Shown: positions 8,964 to 16,422, counted from the stretch's first letter. The stretch is 52,254 bases of DNA from an uncultured Bacilli bacterium (GCA_934153945.1 CAKPFM010000008.1:1-52254), one strand, 5' to 3'. Numbers and translations: made by a program. The notes: generated by a model not told the origin, from the letters alone.

Positions 8964-9170
8964 ATGAAAAAAGGTATATTAACTAAGAGAGAAAAAGAAG
9001 TTTTTGATTTATTAATTTTAAATAATTCTACTAGTGAAATAGCTGAAAAATTAAATATTAGTGAAAAAACAGTTAGAAATCATATATCAAATGCTATGCA
9101 AAAACTTGGTGTAAAAGGAAGAGCAGGAGCAGTAGTAGAACTTTTAAAACTTGGAGAAATATCATTTTAG
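8964..9170 (+). CDS. gerE: GerE-like LuxR-type HTH transcription factor
   Basis: The 68-residue protein is a lone LuxR/GerE DNA-binding domain: LTKREKEVFDLLILNNSTSEIAEKLNISEKTVRNHISNAMQKLGVKGRAGAV covers the four-helix fold with the recognition helix at about residues 36-48. The absence of a receiver domain and the short length match GerE, the late mother-cell regulator of coat genes. A GGGG-rich ribosome site is 6 nt before the ATG. A GerM-domain gene follows, as near gerE in Bacillus. Other small LuxR-type regulators are possible, so the symbol rests on size plus context. Confidence 0.75.
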   Translation: MKKGILTKREKEVFDLLILNNSTSEIAEKLNISEKTVRNHISNAMQKLGVKGRAGAVVELLKLGEISF

Positions 9171-9192
9171 CCGTATTTTTTACGGTTTTTTT
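9171..9192 (+). terminator. terminator after the gerE-like gene
   Basis: CCGTA and TACGG form a stem with a T loop, followed by seven T. It starts immediately after the stop codon. Confidence 0.7.
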
Positions 9193-9215
9193 CATATATT
9201 TTAATAGGTGATATT

Positions 9216-10166
9216 GTGATAAAAAGATTTACTATGAAAAAAATTATTATGTCAAGTGCTGTTTTATTTGCTTTATTACTTTTATGCTTAATTCCAAATA
9301 AAGAATTAAAAATAGAAGAAAAAGTTAAATATATAGAAAATGATAATCTAAAGACAGTTGTTTATTTACTTGACAACCATAATTACTTAGCTAGAACTAC
9401 TGTAGCTATTACTAGTACTGAAATTGAAAAAAAAGCTAGAGATTTATTAAATATTTTAATTAAAGATAGTAGTGGTGAAAGTAAAGTACCAAATGGATTT
9501 AAATCTATAATACCTAGTAATACAGAGATTAAAAGTTTAGAACTTGTTAATGATATTATAAAAGTTAATTTTTCTAAAGAATTATTAGATGTAAATGAAG
9601 AATATGAAGAAAAGGTAATAGAAGCAATAGTTTATACATTAACTAGCATAGAAGGCGTTAATAAAGTTATTATCTATGTTGATGGTGATGTATTATCAAA
9701 ATTGCCTAAAACTAAAATTAATTTACCTAGTACTTTAGATAAAAGTTATGGTATTAATAAAGAGTATAATATATCTAGTTTTAAAAATATTAATTCTGTT
9801 ACTGTTTATTATGTTAGCAAATTTAATGATGATACTTATTATGTACCTGTAACTAAATATATGAATGATGATAGAGAAAAGATTAAAATTATTATTGAAG
9901 AATTAGCAAGTACTCCATTATATAATACAGGTTTAATGAGTTATTTAAATAGTAATATTTCCCTTTTAGCCAGTGAACAAGATATTGATACTTTATCTTT
10001 AGTTTTTGATGATTATTTATTTAATGATGCAAACAGTAAGAATATTTTAGAAGAAGTAATTTATTCTATTAGTTTGTCAGTAGGTGATAATTATGATGTA
10101 AAAGAAGTTATTTTTGAAGTAAATAATGAAGAAATTTATAAAAGTGTTATTAAAACTATTGAATAA
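9216..10166 (+). CDS. gerM: GerMN-domain sporulation/germination protein
   Basis: After a short basic N-terminus there is one hydrophobic segment (about residues 10-24), so the protein is membrane-anchored or secreted. Two GerMN domains follow: the first near 45-165 (VVYLLDNHNYLARTTVAI ... IEGVNKVIIYVDGDVL) and the second near 195-312 (VYYVSKFNDDTYYVPVTKYM ... VKEVIFEVNNEEI). Doubled GerMN modules are typical of GerM, which supports septal peptidoglycan and channel assembly in sporulation. The GTG start at 9216 is preferred because AGGTG precedes it; ATG 9234 lacks a ribosome site. Confidence 0.8.
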   Translation: MIKRFTMKKIIMSSAVLFALLLLCLIPNKELKIEEKVKYIENDNLKTVVYLLDNHNYLARTTVAITSTEIEKKARDLLNILIKDSSGESKVPNGFKSIIPSNTEIKSLELVNDIIKVNFSKELLDVNEEYEEKVIEAIVYTLTSIEGVNKVIIYVDGDVLSKLPKTKINLPSTLDKSYGINKEYNISSFKNINSVTVYYVSKFNDDTYYVPVTKYMNDDREKIKIIIEELASTPLYNTGLMSYLNSNISLLASEQDIDTLSLVFDDYLFNDANSKNILEEVIYSISLSVGDNYDVKEVIFEVNNEEIYKSVIKTIE

Positions 10167-10214
10167 TTTAAAAATTTGATATATAATTAATTTGTTCTCT
10201 AAAAAGAACAAATT

Positions 10215-10291
10215 GTCTCAGTAGCTCAGCTGGATAGAGCATCGCCCTTCTAAGGCGGGTGTCGGGGGTTCGAATCCCTCCTGGGACACCA
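10215..10291 (+). tRNA. tRNA-Arg (anticodon TCT)
   Basis: Acceptor GTCTCAG pairs with CTGGGAC; the D arm is GCTC/GAGC; the anticodon arm TCGCC-CTTCTAA-GGCGG puts TCT at 34-36; the T arm contains GGTTCGAAT. A 3' CCA is encoded. It reads AGA, the commonest Arg codon here. Confidence 0.97.
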
Positions 10292-10300
10292 TTTTTAGTT

Positions 10301-10385
10301 GCGAGTGTGGCGAAATTGGCAGACGCGCTAGACTTAGGATCTAGTGTCTTACGACATGGGGGTTCAAGTCCCTTCACTCGCACCA
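10301..10385 (+). tRNA. tRNA-Leu (anticodon TAG)
   Basis: A class II tRNA with acceptor GCGAGTG/CACTCGC, anticodon arm CTAGA-CTTAGGA-TCTAG (anticodon TAG), a long variable arm, the T-arm motif GTTCAAGTC and an encoded CCA. Its last 17 bases are the attachment core of the integrated element that follows. Confidence 0.97.
10369..10385 (+). repeat. attL core in the tRNA-Leu 3' end
   Basis: TCCCTTCACTCGCACCA is the 3' end of the tRNA and recurs at 18955-18971. Integration regenerates a complete tRNA on this side. Confidence 0.9.
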
Positions 10386-10452
10386 TTTATTGATTATAAC
10401 GCAAAAAAACGCGATATAATGATAGATTTTAAATTGGACTTCCCGGAACATT

Positions 10453-11385
10453 TTAAAATCTTAATAGATTTAGAGTTTTAATAACTCTTTTTTCTTGTTT
10501 TAAATCATTATGTATATAGACATTTAATGTAGTATCTACATTAGAGTGCCCTAGACGTTTTGAAATAACCTTAATTTGTATTTTTTTATTTAATAGTAGT
10601 GTAGCATGACTATGTCTAAAATCATGTATACGAATACATTTTATTTTAGCTTTATCAGCTGCATTTTTTTTATATCGATTAATTGTAGTAGGTGCTAAAG
10701 GTTTTATACCACCAAATATATAATAATCATAGTTTTTCAAATTATATTTTGAATCATAGTAATTTTTAAGTTTGCATAAATCTTTATATAATTTTTTATC
10801 TATTGCTATATCTCTAATTGAACTTTTCGATTTAGGAGTACCTATTAATCTTTTTCCGTTTGTACTATGTTCGTCAATAGTTTTATTTATTGATATATAA
10901 TTATTTTTTAAATCACTAAATTTAAGTGCCATAGCTTCTCCTGGACGAGTTCCAGTAAAGAACATAAGATTAAAAAATTGTTTATATACTTCATTATCAA
11001 CATATTTAATAAATTTTTTAAATTCTTTTATAGTATAAAAGTCATTTTTAGTTATACTATCATTATTTTTAAAATTACCTACCTTACGAGCTATATTTTC
11101 TTTTAGATCTAAAAAGTTGATACAATAATCTAAAAAAGCAACTATTAAATAATGTGTATTACGTAAATAATTATATTTATAATTATTATTTTTTTGTAAA
11201 TAATATTGAAAATCAATATAATTTTCTTCGGTTATTTCATATATATTATAATCCCTAAAAAATGGTAATATTAAATTATTAAATTTCTCTTTCAAAGTTC
11301 TAACACTTTGTTTTTTTTGCTTTATTTCAACATACTTTATATATTTGAAATAAGCATTTTCAAATGTAATTTTATTTGTATTCAT
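10453..11385 (-). CDS. tyrosine recombinase / integrase
   Basis: The catalytic set of a phage-type integrase is complete: Arg147 in TGTRPGEA, H254 and R257 in HDFRHSHATLL, H280 in RLGHSNVDTT and nucleophile Tyr290 in LNVYIH. A core-binding SAM-like domain occupies about residues 5-110. The 310-residue length is short for phage integrases. I chose ATG 11385, which follows GGGGG at 6 nt spacing; the upstream in-frame ATG 11433 lacks such a site. The gene abuts the tRNA-Leu attachment site, as expected for the enzyme acting on it. A CCCC/GGGG hairpin in the leader can cover the ribosome site, which may limit translation. Confidence 0.95.
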   Translation of the reverse strand: MNTNKITFENAYFKYIKYVEIKQKKQSVRTLKEKFNNLILPFFRDYNIYEITEENYIDFQYYLQKNNNYKYNYLRNTHYLIVAFLDYCINFLDLKENIARKVGNFKNNDSITKNDFYTIKEFKKFIKYVDNEVYKQFFNLMFFTGTRPGEAMALKFSDLKNNYISINKTIDEHSTNGKRLIGTPKSKSSIRDIAIDKKLYKDLCKLKNYYDSKYNLKNYDYYIFGGIKPLAPTTINRYKKNAADKAKIKCIRIHDFRHSHATLLLNKKIQIKVISKRLGHSNVDTTLNVYIHNDLKQEKRVIKTLNLLRF

Positions 11386-11391
11386 ATTATT

Positions 11392-11410
11392 CCCCCTTAA
11401 ATACGAGGGG
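11392..11410 (-). promoter_or_regulatory. hairpin sequestering the integrase ribosome site
   Basis: On the minus strand CCCC, a ~10-nt loop and GGGGG (the ribosome binding site) can pair directly before the integrase start. In such AT-rich DNA this G:C stem stands out. The regulatory role is inference. Confidence 0.4.
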
Positions 11411-11505
11411 TTATTATGATACAAAGTTTTCATTTTGTCAAATTATTATCATTCCTCCTTTTTTCTAAAATATAATTTTTTAATAAAAAAGTCAATATAA
11501 AAAAA

Positions 11506-12372
11506 CTAAAATACCATTGATTTTAGTTCTTCTTTTTCTTGATTGCTTATCATAAATCCTTTTAAAATATCGCTTTTATCCATTTTTAAACTTTCATATT
11601 GTCCTTGATTGTAAGCTGAAAGTCCTTTATTTAATTCTCCTAAGTAACGAGTAATATAACCATTATAAACTCTTTTATTAAAGAATCTAACAGTTTCATA
11701 AACTGCATTCATATCTTCGCTTAAATCATTTTCATTATTTTTAGAATACATTATATCAGTAGTGATCTTAAATGTTACTTTTGATAGAAAAGGTAATAAA
11801 AGATATTGTTTTAATTCAACTACATTCCAAAATTCTTCACTAACGCATAATACACGTTTAATAACTCTGCTTAGTGACTGTGAATTTGTATAAATCATGT
11901 TATACATTAAGTGCCTATGTATTTGAAAAAAATGTGCTATACAGTCAGGAAAGTCTTTATATTCCATAGAGTCGTAAATATATTGCAATTCATCAATAAA
12001 GAAACTCGCGTCTGGTCCAAAATTATACTTTAGTCGCATATCAGTAAATCTTACTTTATTTGAGAAAACTCCAAATTTTTCAGCTTCTTCTTTTGGACAT
12101 TCAGCATAATAAGATTGTTGTAATTCTTCATCAAATATTTTTTTTAAAGGAATACTATCTTTTATTTCTCCGCCAAAAGAAAAATATTTAAAAGGATCCT
12201 TTTGATACCATAATAAAATAGGATAATTAGAATAGATAGGATTATAAAATATATAATCATTTTTAATTCTTTTTAATTTAGGATTTTCTTCTTTAAAAAG
12301 TTTAATAGCTATTCTAGTCATATTTAAAGTTTTTCCATGTCCTGGAGGAGCGCTTAATACTCTTACTGCCAT
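11506..12372 (-). CDS. Zot-like (inovirus pI) morphogenesis ATPase
   Basis: The protein starts with a Walker A loop, APPGHGKT (residues 8-15), has a Walker B strand ASFFIDE (122-128) and then the Zot-like block FFQIHRHLMYNMIYTNSQ (148-165), corresponding to the conserved R-H segment after Walker B in phage pI/Zot proteins. In filamentous phages this ATPase drives extrusion of the coated ssDNA through the membrane. Unlike most Zot proteins, I see no convincing transmembrane helix in its C-terminal part. A separate 63-residue membrane protein is encoded just upstream in the same transcript and might supply the anchor. Length 288 is normal for the ATPase portion. Confidence 0.8.
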   Translation of the reverse strand: MAVRVLSAPPGHGKTLNMTRIAIKLFKEENPKLKRIKNDYIFYNPIYSNYPILLWYQKDPFKYFSFGGEIKDSIPLKKIFDEELQQSYYAECPKEEAEKFGVFSNKVRFTDMRLKYNFGPDASFFIDELQYIYDSMEYKDFPDCIAHFFQIHRHLMYNMIYTNSQSLSRVIKRVLCVSEEFWNVVELKQYLLLPFLSKVTFKITTDIMYSKNNENDLSEDMNAVYETVRFFNKRVYNGYITRYLGELNKGLSAYNQGQYESLKMDKSDILKGFMISNQEKEELKSMVF

Positions 12373-12387
12373 ATTTTCACTTCTTTC

Positions 12388-12579
12388 CTATCTTATTTTT
12401 TTCATAATTTCATTAATTTGTTTTTGACTAGGTGTTCTACCAACGGCCATAAGTAAGTTTTTGATCATATTTTCATTTATTATTAATTCGATATGATTTT
12501 TAATATAAGTTTTTAGACAAATAAAACCAAATAAAGAGCCAATAAGTAAACCTAATATAAATACTAATACATAAAACAT
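12388..12579 (-). CDS. small membrane protein next to the Zot-like ATPase
   Basis: The 63-residue protein has one N-terminal helix (about residues 2-22: FYVLVFILGLLIGSLFGFI) and a charged cytoplasmic-looking tail with an amphipathic helix (TPSQKQINEIMKKI). It is 15 bp upstream of the Zot-like gene in the same direction. It may be a separated membrane anchor or a minor structural protein. The layout resembles UPF0154/YneF-type small membrane proteins (GRTPSQKQIN is reminiscent of that family's GRKPS-x-KQIN), so capture of a host gene of that type is also possible. Confidence 0.65.
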   Translation of the reverse strand: MFYVLVFILGLLIGSLFGFICLKTYIKNHIELIINENMIKNLLMAVGRTPSQKQINEIMKKIR

Positions 12580-12634
12580 TTTTTCATTTCTCCTTTTTTA
12601 ATTGTTACTAACCATTTTATATTTTTTTATTTAT

Positions 12635-12681
12635 TGTCAAGGGTACTTCGTATCATTTGAAAAATGACTTTGCCCTTGACA
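12635..12681. promoter_or_regulatory. inverted repeat with TTGACA on both strands
   Basis: TGTCAAGGG (12635-12643) and CCCTTGACA (12673-12681) form a perfect 9-bp inverted repeat around a 29-nt spacer that is itself partly self-complementary (CATTT/AAATG). Both arms hold a TTGACA -35 box. On the minus strand it is followed, after about 15 bp, by TAAAAT upstream of the membrane-protein/Zot/integrase genes. It could be an operator-promoter or a replication/packaging hairpin. Confidence 0.45.
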
Positions 12682-12726
12682 TACTAAATAATAAAAATCA
12701 TTATAATTTGGTAACCAAATAAAAAG

Positions 12727-12894
12727 CTAAATAATACTTCTTTTTCTTCTTCTTTTTGGTACGTTAAATATCATGACTAGAGGACTTAAAAGCATTCCAA
12801 AAAAGGAAATACATTCAACTATATAAATAATTCCATATACCCAATTTAAATTTTCAGGTAAATTAGGTAGTAGGGTGTGCGCTAATTCAATCAT
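12727..12894 (-). CDS. 55-residue membrane peptide with basic tail (phage structural candidate)
   Basis: Translated by hand: MIELAHTLLPNLPENLNW, a hydrophobic helix (about residues 18-42) and a strongly basic end PKRRRKRSII. An N-terminal non-basic part, one helix and an Arg/Lys tail is the layout of filamentous-phage virion proteins, whose basic end contacts DNA. It lies within the run of tiny genes upstream of the Zot gene. No family was recognised. A weak AAGTGAAAAG ribosome site precedes the ATG. Confidence 0.55.
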   Translation of the reverse strand: MIELAHTLLPNLPENLNWVYGIIYIVECISFFGMLLSPLVMIFNVPKRRRKRSII

Positions 12895-12910
12895 TTCTTT
12901 TCACTTCTTT

Positions 12911-13054
12911 CTATTTCATACTAACTAATAATTCAGTTAATATATAAACTATAATATTAAATATAAATAATCCTACAAAAATTAGATAAAAAGGTAATCC
13001 TTGTAAGCTAATTAAAAAGTTATTTATAGCATAAGCTAGATTATTAATAATCAT
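12911..13054 (-). CDS. 47-residue hydrophobic membrane peptide
   Basis: Preceded by a perfect GAGGAGGT ribosome site. MIINNLAYAINNFLIS is followed by a hydrophobic helix (about residues 20-43) and a short end SMK. The start overlaps the end of the preceding 60-residue gene by 11 bp, consistent with translational coupling. A role as minor coat or assembly protein is inferred only from context. Confidence 0.6.
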   Translation of the reverse strand: MIINNLAYAINNFLISLQGLPFYLIFVGLFIFNIIVYILTELLVSMK

Positions 13055-13226
13055 TATGTACCTCCTCAATATCAAAATTTTCATCTAAATTTTGATTATA
13101 ACTTTTTATAAATTCTTTTTCTATTTTAGAAGTCATTCCTTTTAATGAATATTTGTATATAAACAAGAACAATATTATAAATACTATATTTAAAGTAATT
13201 GATATACCTAAAATAAATACAATCAT
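13044..13226 (-). CDS. 60-residue single-helix membrane protein
   Basis: An N-terminal hydrophobic helix (residues 1-27, MIVFILGISITLNIVFIILFLFIYK) is followed by a charged tail with an acidic end (NLDENFDIEEVHNDY). It is one of the chain of small membrane proteins between the adhesin-like gene and the Zot gene. No family recognised. Confidence 0.55.
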   Translation of the reverse strand: MIVFILGISITLNIVFIILFLFIYKYSLKGMTSKIEKEFIKSYNQNLDENFDIEEVHNDY

Positions 13227-13240
13227 TTTTTCATCTCTTT

Positions 13241-13381
13241 CTATTTTTTATCTCCTAAAATTTTAAAAATTTTAAAGATAAATATTATTATTGTTACAGC
13301 TAATAAATAATCTATTAATTGAATTCCCATGAATTCAAAATTAAGAATTGTTTTAATAAAATTAATAAATAGATCTATCAT
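13241..13381 (-). CDS. 46-residue membrane peptide
   Basis: Hand translation gives an amphipathic N-terminal part (MIDLFINFIKTILNFEF), a hydrophobic helix near residues 20-38 and a basic end (KIFKILGDKK). The start ATG overlaps the stop of the 68-residue gene (ATGA, 4 bp), indicating translational coupling. Unknown family; phage structural protein by context. Confidence 0.55.
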   Translation of the reverse strand: MIDLFINFIKTILNFEFMGIQLIDYLLAVTIIIFIFKIFKILGDKK

Positions 13382-13584
13382 TTTACAAATTTAAATACGG
13401 CAACAATAATTATGATAGCTAATACAGAGAGAAGTGGAATTGTTATTTCGCTAGGTAAAAAAGATAAAAATTGTTCTATAAAACTTGGTAAATTAAATAT
13501 AAATTCAATAATATTTTTTAATGCACCAATCAAATTTTTAATAATGTCCCAAATAAATGTTGCATAATCAACAATTGTTCCCAT
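13378..13584 (-). CDS. 68-residue membrane protein, phage module
   Basis: An amphipathic N-terminal half (IWDIIKNLIGALKNIIEFIF) is followed by a strongly hydrophobic C-terminal helix (about residues 45-66, PLLSVLAIIIIVAVFKFVK). A GGAG ribosome site lies upstream. It directly follows the large adhesin-like gene. The arrangement of a short surface helix plus a membrane helix with terminal Lys is like filamentous-phage minor coat proteins, but no motif proves this. Confidence 0.55.
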   Translation of the reverse strand: MGTIVDYATFIWDIIKNLIGALKNIIEFIFNLPSFIEQFLSFLPSEITIPLLSVLAIIIIVAVFKFVK

Positions 13585-13599
13585 ATTTAATTCTCCTTT

Positions 13600-15369
13600 C
13601 TATTTTCTAAATGATTTAATTAAAAGTAGTGCAATACTGCTAAGTACAACCATTAATAAATAAGTATATATTCCTGTATCTTGTTTAAATTTATTCCATA
13701 TTTCGCTAAAGTTCTGAAAAGCTTGTCCTGTTAAATATGATTTAGAACTAAATAGATCTAAACTATCTTTTAAACTATCATTATTTGAAAAATAAGTAAT
13801 AGTATAAGTTGCTGCATTAACATACTCATTATTTTTATTTTCTATTTTTACATACACAGTTAAATCTTTATAAAACTTTAAAATAATATGTTTAATCGAT
13901 GAATTAGTTGTAGCAAGCATATTATAACTACTTATTTCATTCCAGTTAATACCATCTTTAGAATAGTAATAATTATAAAGTGATGAATCATAATTATAAA
14001 AATATGTATCTATTTCGTAACTAAATGAATCTTTATTATAACTTCCTTTCATTTTTATATATGCCCCTATATCTCCTGGAATAGCATTTATTCCAGTAAC
14101 AGTATAAGTAACATATTTTAATTCTTCATTATTAATTTTATCTAATAATTTAAAATAAATAGTTTTATTTTCACTAAATTCAACATTGAATTTATTAGTA
14201 TAAATATTTAACCAATTTTCTCGATCAAAAGAATATTGCCATATGTATTTATCAATAGAATTATAATTAATTATTTCAATATCTAGATTTTTACATACTA
14301 TTATTTCTTCAGTATTTTTTCTAATTTTACAATTATCAGAAACATTTAAATTAAATTTCAATTCAGGAATAACTTCATTTATATTTGAAAATGTATATGT
14401 GGCTGTAGCTAATGGATTATAAACAATATTTCCACTTTCAACACTTTCTATAAATTCCTGTTTATCTAATATCATTACATATAAAGTACCATTTATATAA
14501 CTTGTATATTTATAATCATTTTCTAAAATATCAACCCAATTTTTTCTATCGGTAGAATAATAATAGATATATTTGTCAGTATTAAATGTACTAAAATTAA
14601 TATTTATTTTCATAAAATTTTCTTGTTGTTCTAGTAAGCTCATTTTAATTTTAGGTTTATTTTCTTTTACAATATTCATATTATTTTTTTCTAATGTATT
14701 AAATAAAATATCTCCATTATGATAAACTTTGTTATCATAATAAAATATATCATAATACGCTGTACCTGTTCCTTTGTCAGGATTTAAACGTACATCAAAT
14801 GAATAATTTGTTTCATAATAATTAGAAAGATATTTTAATGAACTAGAAGAAGAATTATTTAAAATAAGAACATTATTTTCGTAACTAGGACGTTCTGAAA
14901 ATTTAGTACCATTTGAAGTATAAAAAAGTTTATACAAACTTGTATCTGAATTATCAAAACGAAAATGAATTGAATTGTAATTTAAATATCCTGTTCCATT
15001 CACGATATACGGTGCCTCAAGATAATAACTACTATAAGGAAATTCATTGAAAACAAATAGATAAATCCATGGACTTGATTGTGCCATATCTGCTGTAATA
15101 ATATAATAGCTATATTTGTCAGAATAATAGTTATTATAATATTCTCGAGCTGCTAAAATACGTTTAATAGCTGTTTCTGTAGCTGAAGTGTTATATGAAA
15201 CATATTGTTTACTATAAACATTTATTTCTTCTTGTGTCATATTTAACGTATTAATATAGACCCAATCATCACTAGTAGAATGATATGTAGCTGTTGTATA
15301 TGCACTTACACTATTTATCCCAATAAAAATACTAAATAAAATTGTTAAAGATATTAATAACTTTTTCAA
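13600..15369 (-). CDS. pIII-like adsorption protein candidate (secreted, C-terminally anchored)
   Basis: With the TTG start at 15369 (six bases after GGAGGTG) the 589-residue protein begins MKKLLISLTILFSIF and has a textbook signal peptide cleaved after SVSA (about residue 23). Three related segments of about 85-90 residues occur near 245-330, 342-427 and 438-527, each containing a [Y/W]-x2-S-x-D-x2-NW-x2-I motif (YYYSTDRKNWVDI, WQYSFDRENWLNI, YYYSKDGINWNEI), which suggests tandem Ig-like binding domains. A C-terminal helix (about 569-585) ending KSFRK anchors it. Signal peptide, repeated binding domains and C-terminal anchor are the pIII layout of filamentous phages. It also resembles a generic host-type surface adhesin. 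Confidence 0.65.
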   Translation of the reverse strand: MKKLLISLTILFSIFIGINSVSAYTTATYHSTSDDWVYINTLNMTQEEINVYSKQYVSYNTSATETAIKRILAAREYYNNYYSDKYSYYIITADMAQSSPWIYLFVFNEFPYSSYYLEAPYIVNGTGYLNYNSIHFRFDNSDTSLYKLFYTSNGTKFSERPSYENNVLILNNSSSSSLKYLSNYYETNYSFDVRLNPDKGTGTAYYDIFYYDNKVYHNGDILFNTLEKNNMNIVKENKPKIKMSLLEQQENFMKININFSTFNTDKYIYYYSTDRKNWVDILENDYKYTSYINGTLYVMILDKQEFIESVESGNIVYNPLATATYTFSNINEVIPELKFNLNVSDNCKIRKNTEEIIVCKNLDIEIINYNSIDKYIWQYSFDRENWLNIYTNKFNVEFSENKTIYFKLLDKINNEELKYVTYTVTGINAIPGDIGAYIKMKGSYNKDSFSYEIDTYFYNYDSSLYNYYYSKDGINWNEISSYNMLATTNSSIKHIILKFYKDLTVYVKIENKNNEYVNAATYTITYFSNNDSLKDSLDLFSSKSYLTGQAFQNFSEIWNKFKQDTGIYTYLLMVVLSSIALLLIKSFRK

Positions 15370-15472
15370 ATGTTCCACCTCCAATCAAAAATCCAACTGC
15401 AAAAAATAGAAAATAAAATAATATATTAATAAATCTATGCATTTTATATTTTAATTTAAAAATATTATTCAT
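15332..15472 (-). CDS. 46-residue membrane peptide overlapping the adhesin start
   Basis: Hand translation: basic N-terminus (MNNIFKLKYKMHRFIN), a hydrophobic helix with GFLIGGGTF, then KVINIFNNFI. Its 3' end overlaps the start of the adhesin gene by 38 bp in another frame, and its coding sequence contains the GGAGGTG ribosome site used there. Tight overlap is typical of compact phage genomes. No family recognised. Confidence 0.5.
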   Translation of the reverse strand: MNNIFKLKYKMHRFINILFYFLFFAVGFLIGGGTFEKVINIFNNFI

Positions 15473-15489
15473 AAATTTTCATCTCTTTT

Positions 15490-15729
15490 CTATTCAATGT
15501 TATTCTTATTTTTTTCTTTATTTTTACTAGATTCTTTTTTTCTAGTAAAAATATTTTTAATTAAATTAATTATTTCATCTATATTTTCTATTAAAAATAA
15601 GAAAATAATTATATATAAAATAGTAATAAATATATAATTATTCATTAATCCATTAAGTATATTTCCAAGTAGGCTAATAATTTTATTAATTGGGCTAAAA
15701 ACAATATCTAAAAATTGTTCGTATGTCAT
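15490..15729 (-). CDS. 79-residue membrane protein with basic tail
   Basis: An amphipathic start (residues 1-28) is followed by a hydrophobic helix (about 31-48, YIFITILYIIIFLFLIENI) and a Lys-rich C-terminal tail (TRKKESSKNKEKNKNN). Its ATG overlaps the TAA of the upstream gene (TAATG), so it is translationally coupled. The positively charged tail could contact DNA or partner proteins. Phage structural or assembly function by context only. Confidence 0.55.
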   Translation of the reverse strand: MTYEQFLDIVFSPINKIISLLGNILNGLMNNYIFITILYIIIFLFLIENIDEIINLIKNIFTRKKESSKNKEKNKNNIE

Positions 15730-15899
15730 TAATCTTTAAAATCTATAATTAAATTTATTAAAAAATAAAATAAAACTATAATTAAAATAAATATTGTTAC
15801 TTGTCCAATAATTGTTGAAATATACCAATTCCAAAAAATTTTGATTCCCTCAAATAATTTAGTAAAAAATATTGAAAAATTATTCATAAATGTTTCCAT
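15729..15899 (-). CDS. 56-residue membrane peptide
   Basis: Hand translation: METFMNNFSIFFTKLFEGIK, then a Trp-containing membrane helix (about residues 22-50) and the end IIDFKD. An AGGTG ribosome site is 6 nt before the ATG. It overlaps the next gene by one base. It lies directly after the coat-protein candidate, the usual place for minor coat genes in filamentous phages; the identity is inferred. Confidence 0.5.
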   Translation of the reverse strand: METFMNNFSIFFTKLFEGIKIFWNWYISTIIGQVTIFILIIVLFYFLINLIIDFKD

Positions 15900-15986
15900 A
15901 AAATCACCTAATTAAAGCATAAAACACATTTTTAAAATAGTCAAAAAAATGGGCAATTTTTTTTCTTCACAAAAAGAAAAAAAGGA

Positions 15987-16208
15987 TTATTTTCCTCTTT
16001 TTCTAATTTTGCGTACTAATGTAAGTACAATACCAAAAATGATACCAAATAACACTATACCTAATGTTATTATAAATAAATTATTACTTAATAGACCTGT
16101 TGTAACAGTTCCCATTAAAGTTATTAAATTACTTATAACACTAGTAACACCTGTCCATAATGCTTCCATTCCAGTTGCTCCTTCCGTTACTTCTAATAGA
16201 TTTAGCAT
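15987..16208 (-). CDS. candidate major coat protein (pVIII-like)
   Basis: The 73-residue product has an acidic/polar N-terminus (MLNLLEVTEGATGMEA), a Gly/Thr/Val-rich middle, one long hydrophobic helix (about residues 44-64, FIITLGIVLFGIIFGIVLTL) and a basic tail KIRKRGK. Acidic outside, helix, basic inside is the classic order of filamentous-phage major coat proteins. It has the strongest ribosome site of the module (AAAGGAG, 6 nt from ATG). It lies first behind a promoter and structured leader at 16249-16422, consistent with high expression. No signal peptide is apparent, as in coat proteins of some inoviruses. Sequence family not recognised. Confidence 0.55.
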   Translation of the reverse strand: MLNLLEVTEGATGMEALWTGVTSVISNLITLMGTVTTGLLSNNLFIITLGIVLFGIIFGIVLTLVRKIRKRGK

Positions 16209-16248
16209 ATAATTGCTCCTTTCTAATCTATTTAAGATTAAAAATAAA

Positions 16249-16276
16249 AGTCCTAGTGAGTGTGCACACTAGGACT
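16249..16276 (-). terminator. terminator-like hairpin upstream of the coat candidate
   Basis: AGTCCTAGTG (16249-16258) and CACTAGGACT (16267-16276) form a perfect 10-bp stem with an 8-nt loop. On the minus strand a TTTTATTTTTA tract follows, so it should end transcripts entering from 16277 upward. It lies between the putative promoter at 16394-16422 and the coat gene, so it may work as an attenuator, or define a small RNA. Confidence 0.65.
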
Positions 16277-16283
16277 ATTAATA

Positions 16284-16384
16284 AACTGAATTATTTTTTC
16301 GACTGTTTAAGGTTTTGTTTTAGTTCAAAGGAATAATAATTAATATCTAACAAATCAACTACTAAATGAATAAATAATTCAGTT
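16284..16384. repeat. long-range inverted repeat in the phage intergenic region
   Basis: AACTGAATTATTT (16284-16296) is the exact complement of AAATAATTCAGTT (16372-16384), giving a 13-bp stem around a 75-nt loop. With the hairpin at 16249 and the triplicated palindrome at 17000 it makes 16209-17150 the main non-coding region of the element. Filamentous phages keep replication origins and packaging signal in such a region. Apart from these elements, 16385-16565 holds only another small hairpin (16496-16522, TGCACAA/TTGTGCA) and no credible gene. Confidence 0.6.
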
Positions 16385-16393
16385 CATAATCCC

Positions 16394-16422
16394 ATTTTAA
16401 AATAGCATTTTAAGTATGTCAA
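16394..16422 (-). promoter_or_regulatory. sigma-A-type promoter for the coat operon
   Basis: On the minus strand TTGACA (16422-16417) and TAAAAT (16399-16394) are exactly 17 bp apart. Transcription would start near 16387 and run through the long inverted repeat and the terminator-like hairpin before the coat-protein candidate. Confidence 0.6.

Noticed and set aside
15949..16212. Plus-strand 87-codon ORF opposite the coat candidate
   Set aside because: No ribosome site; the minus-strand gene has a strong one and phage-like features.
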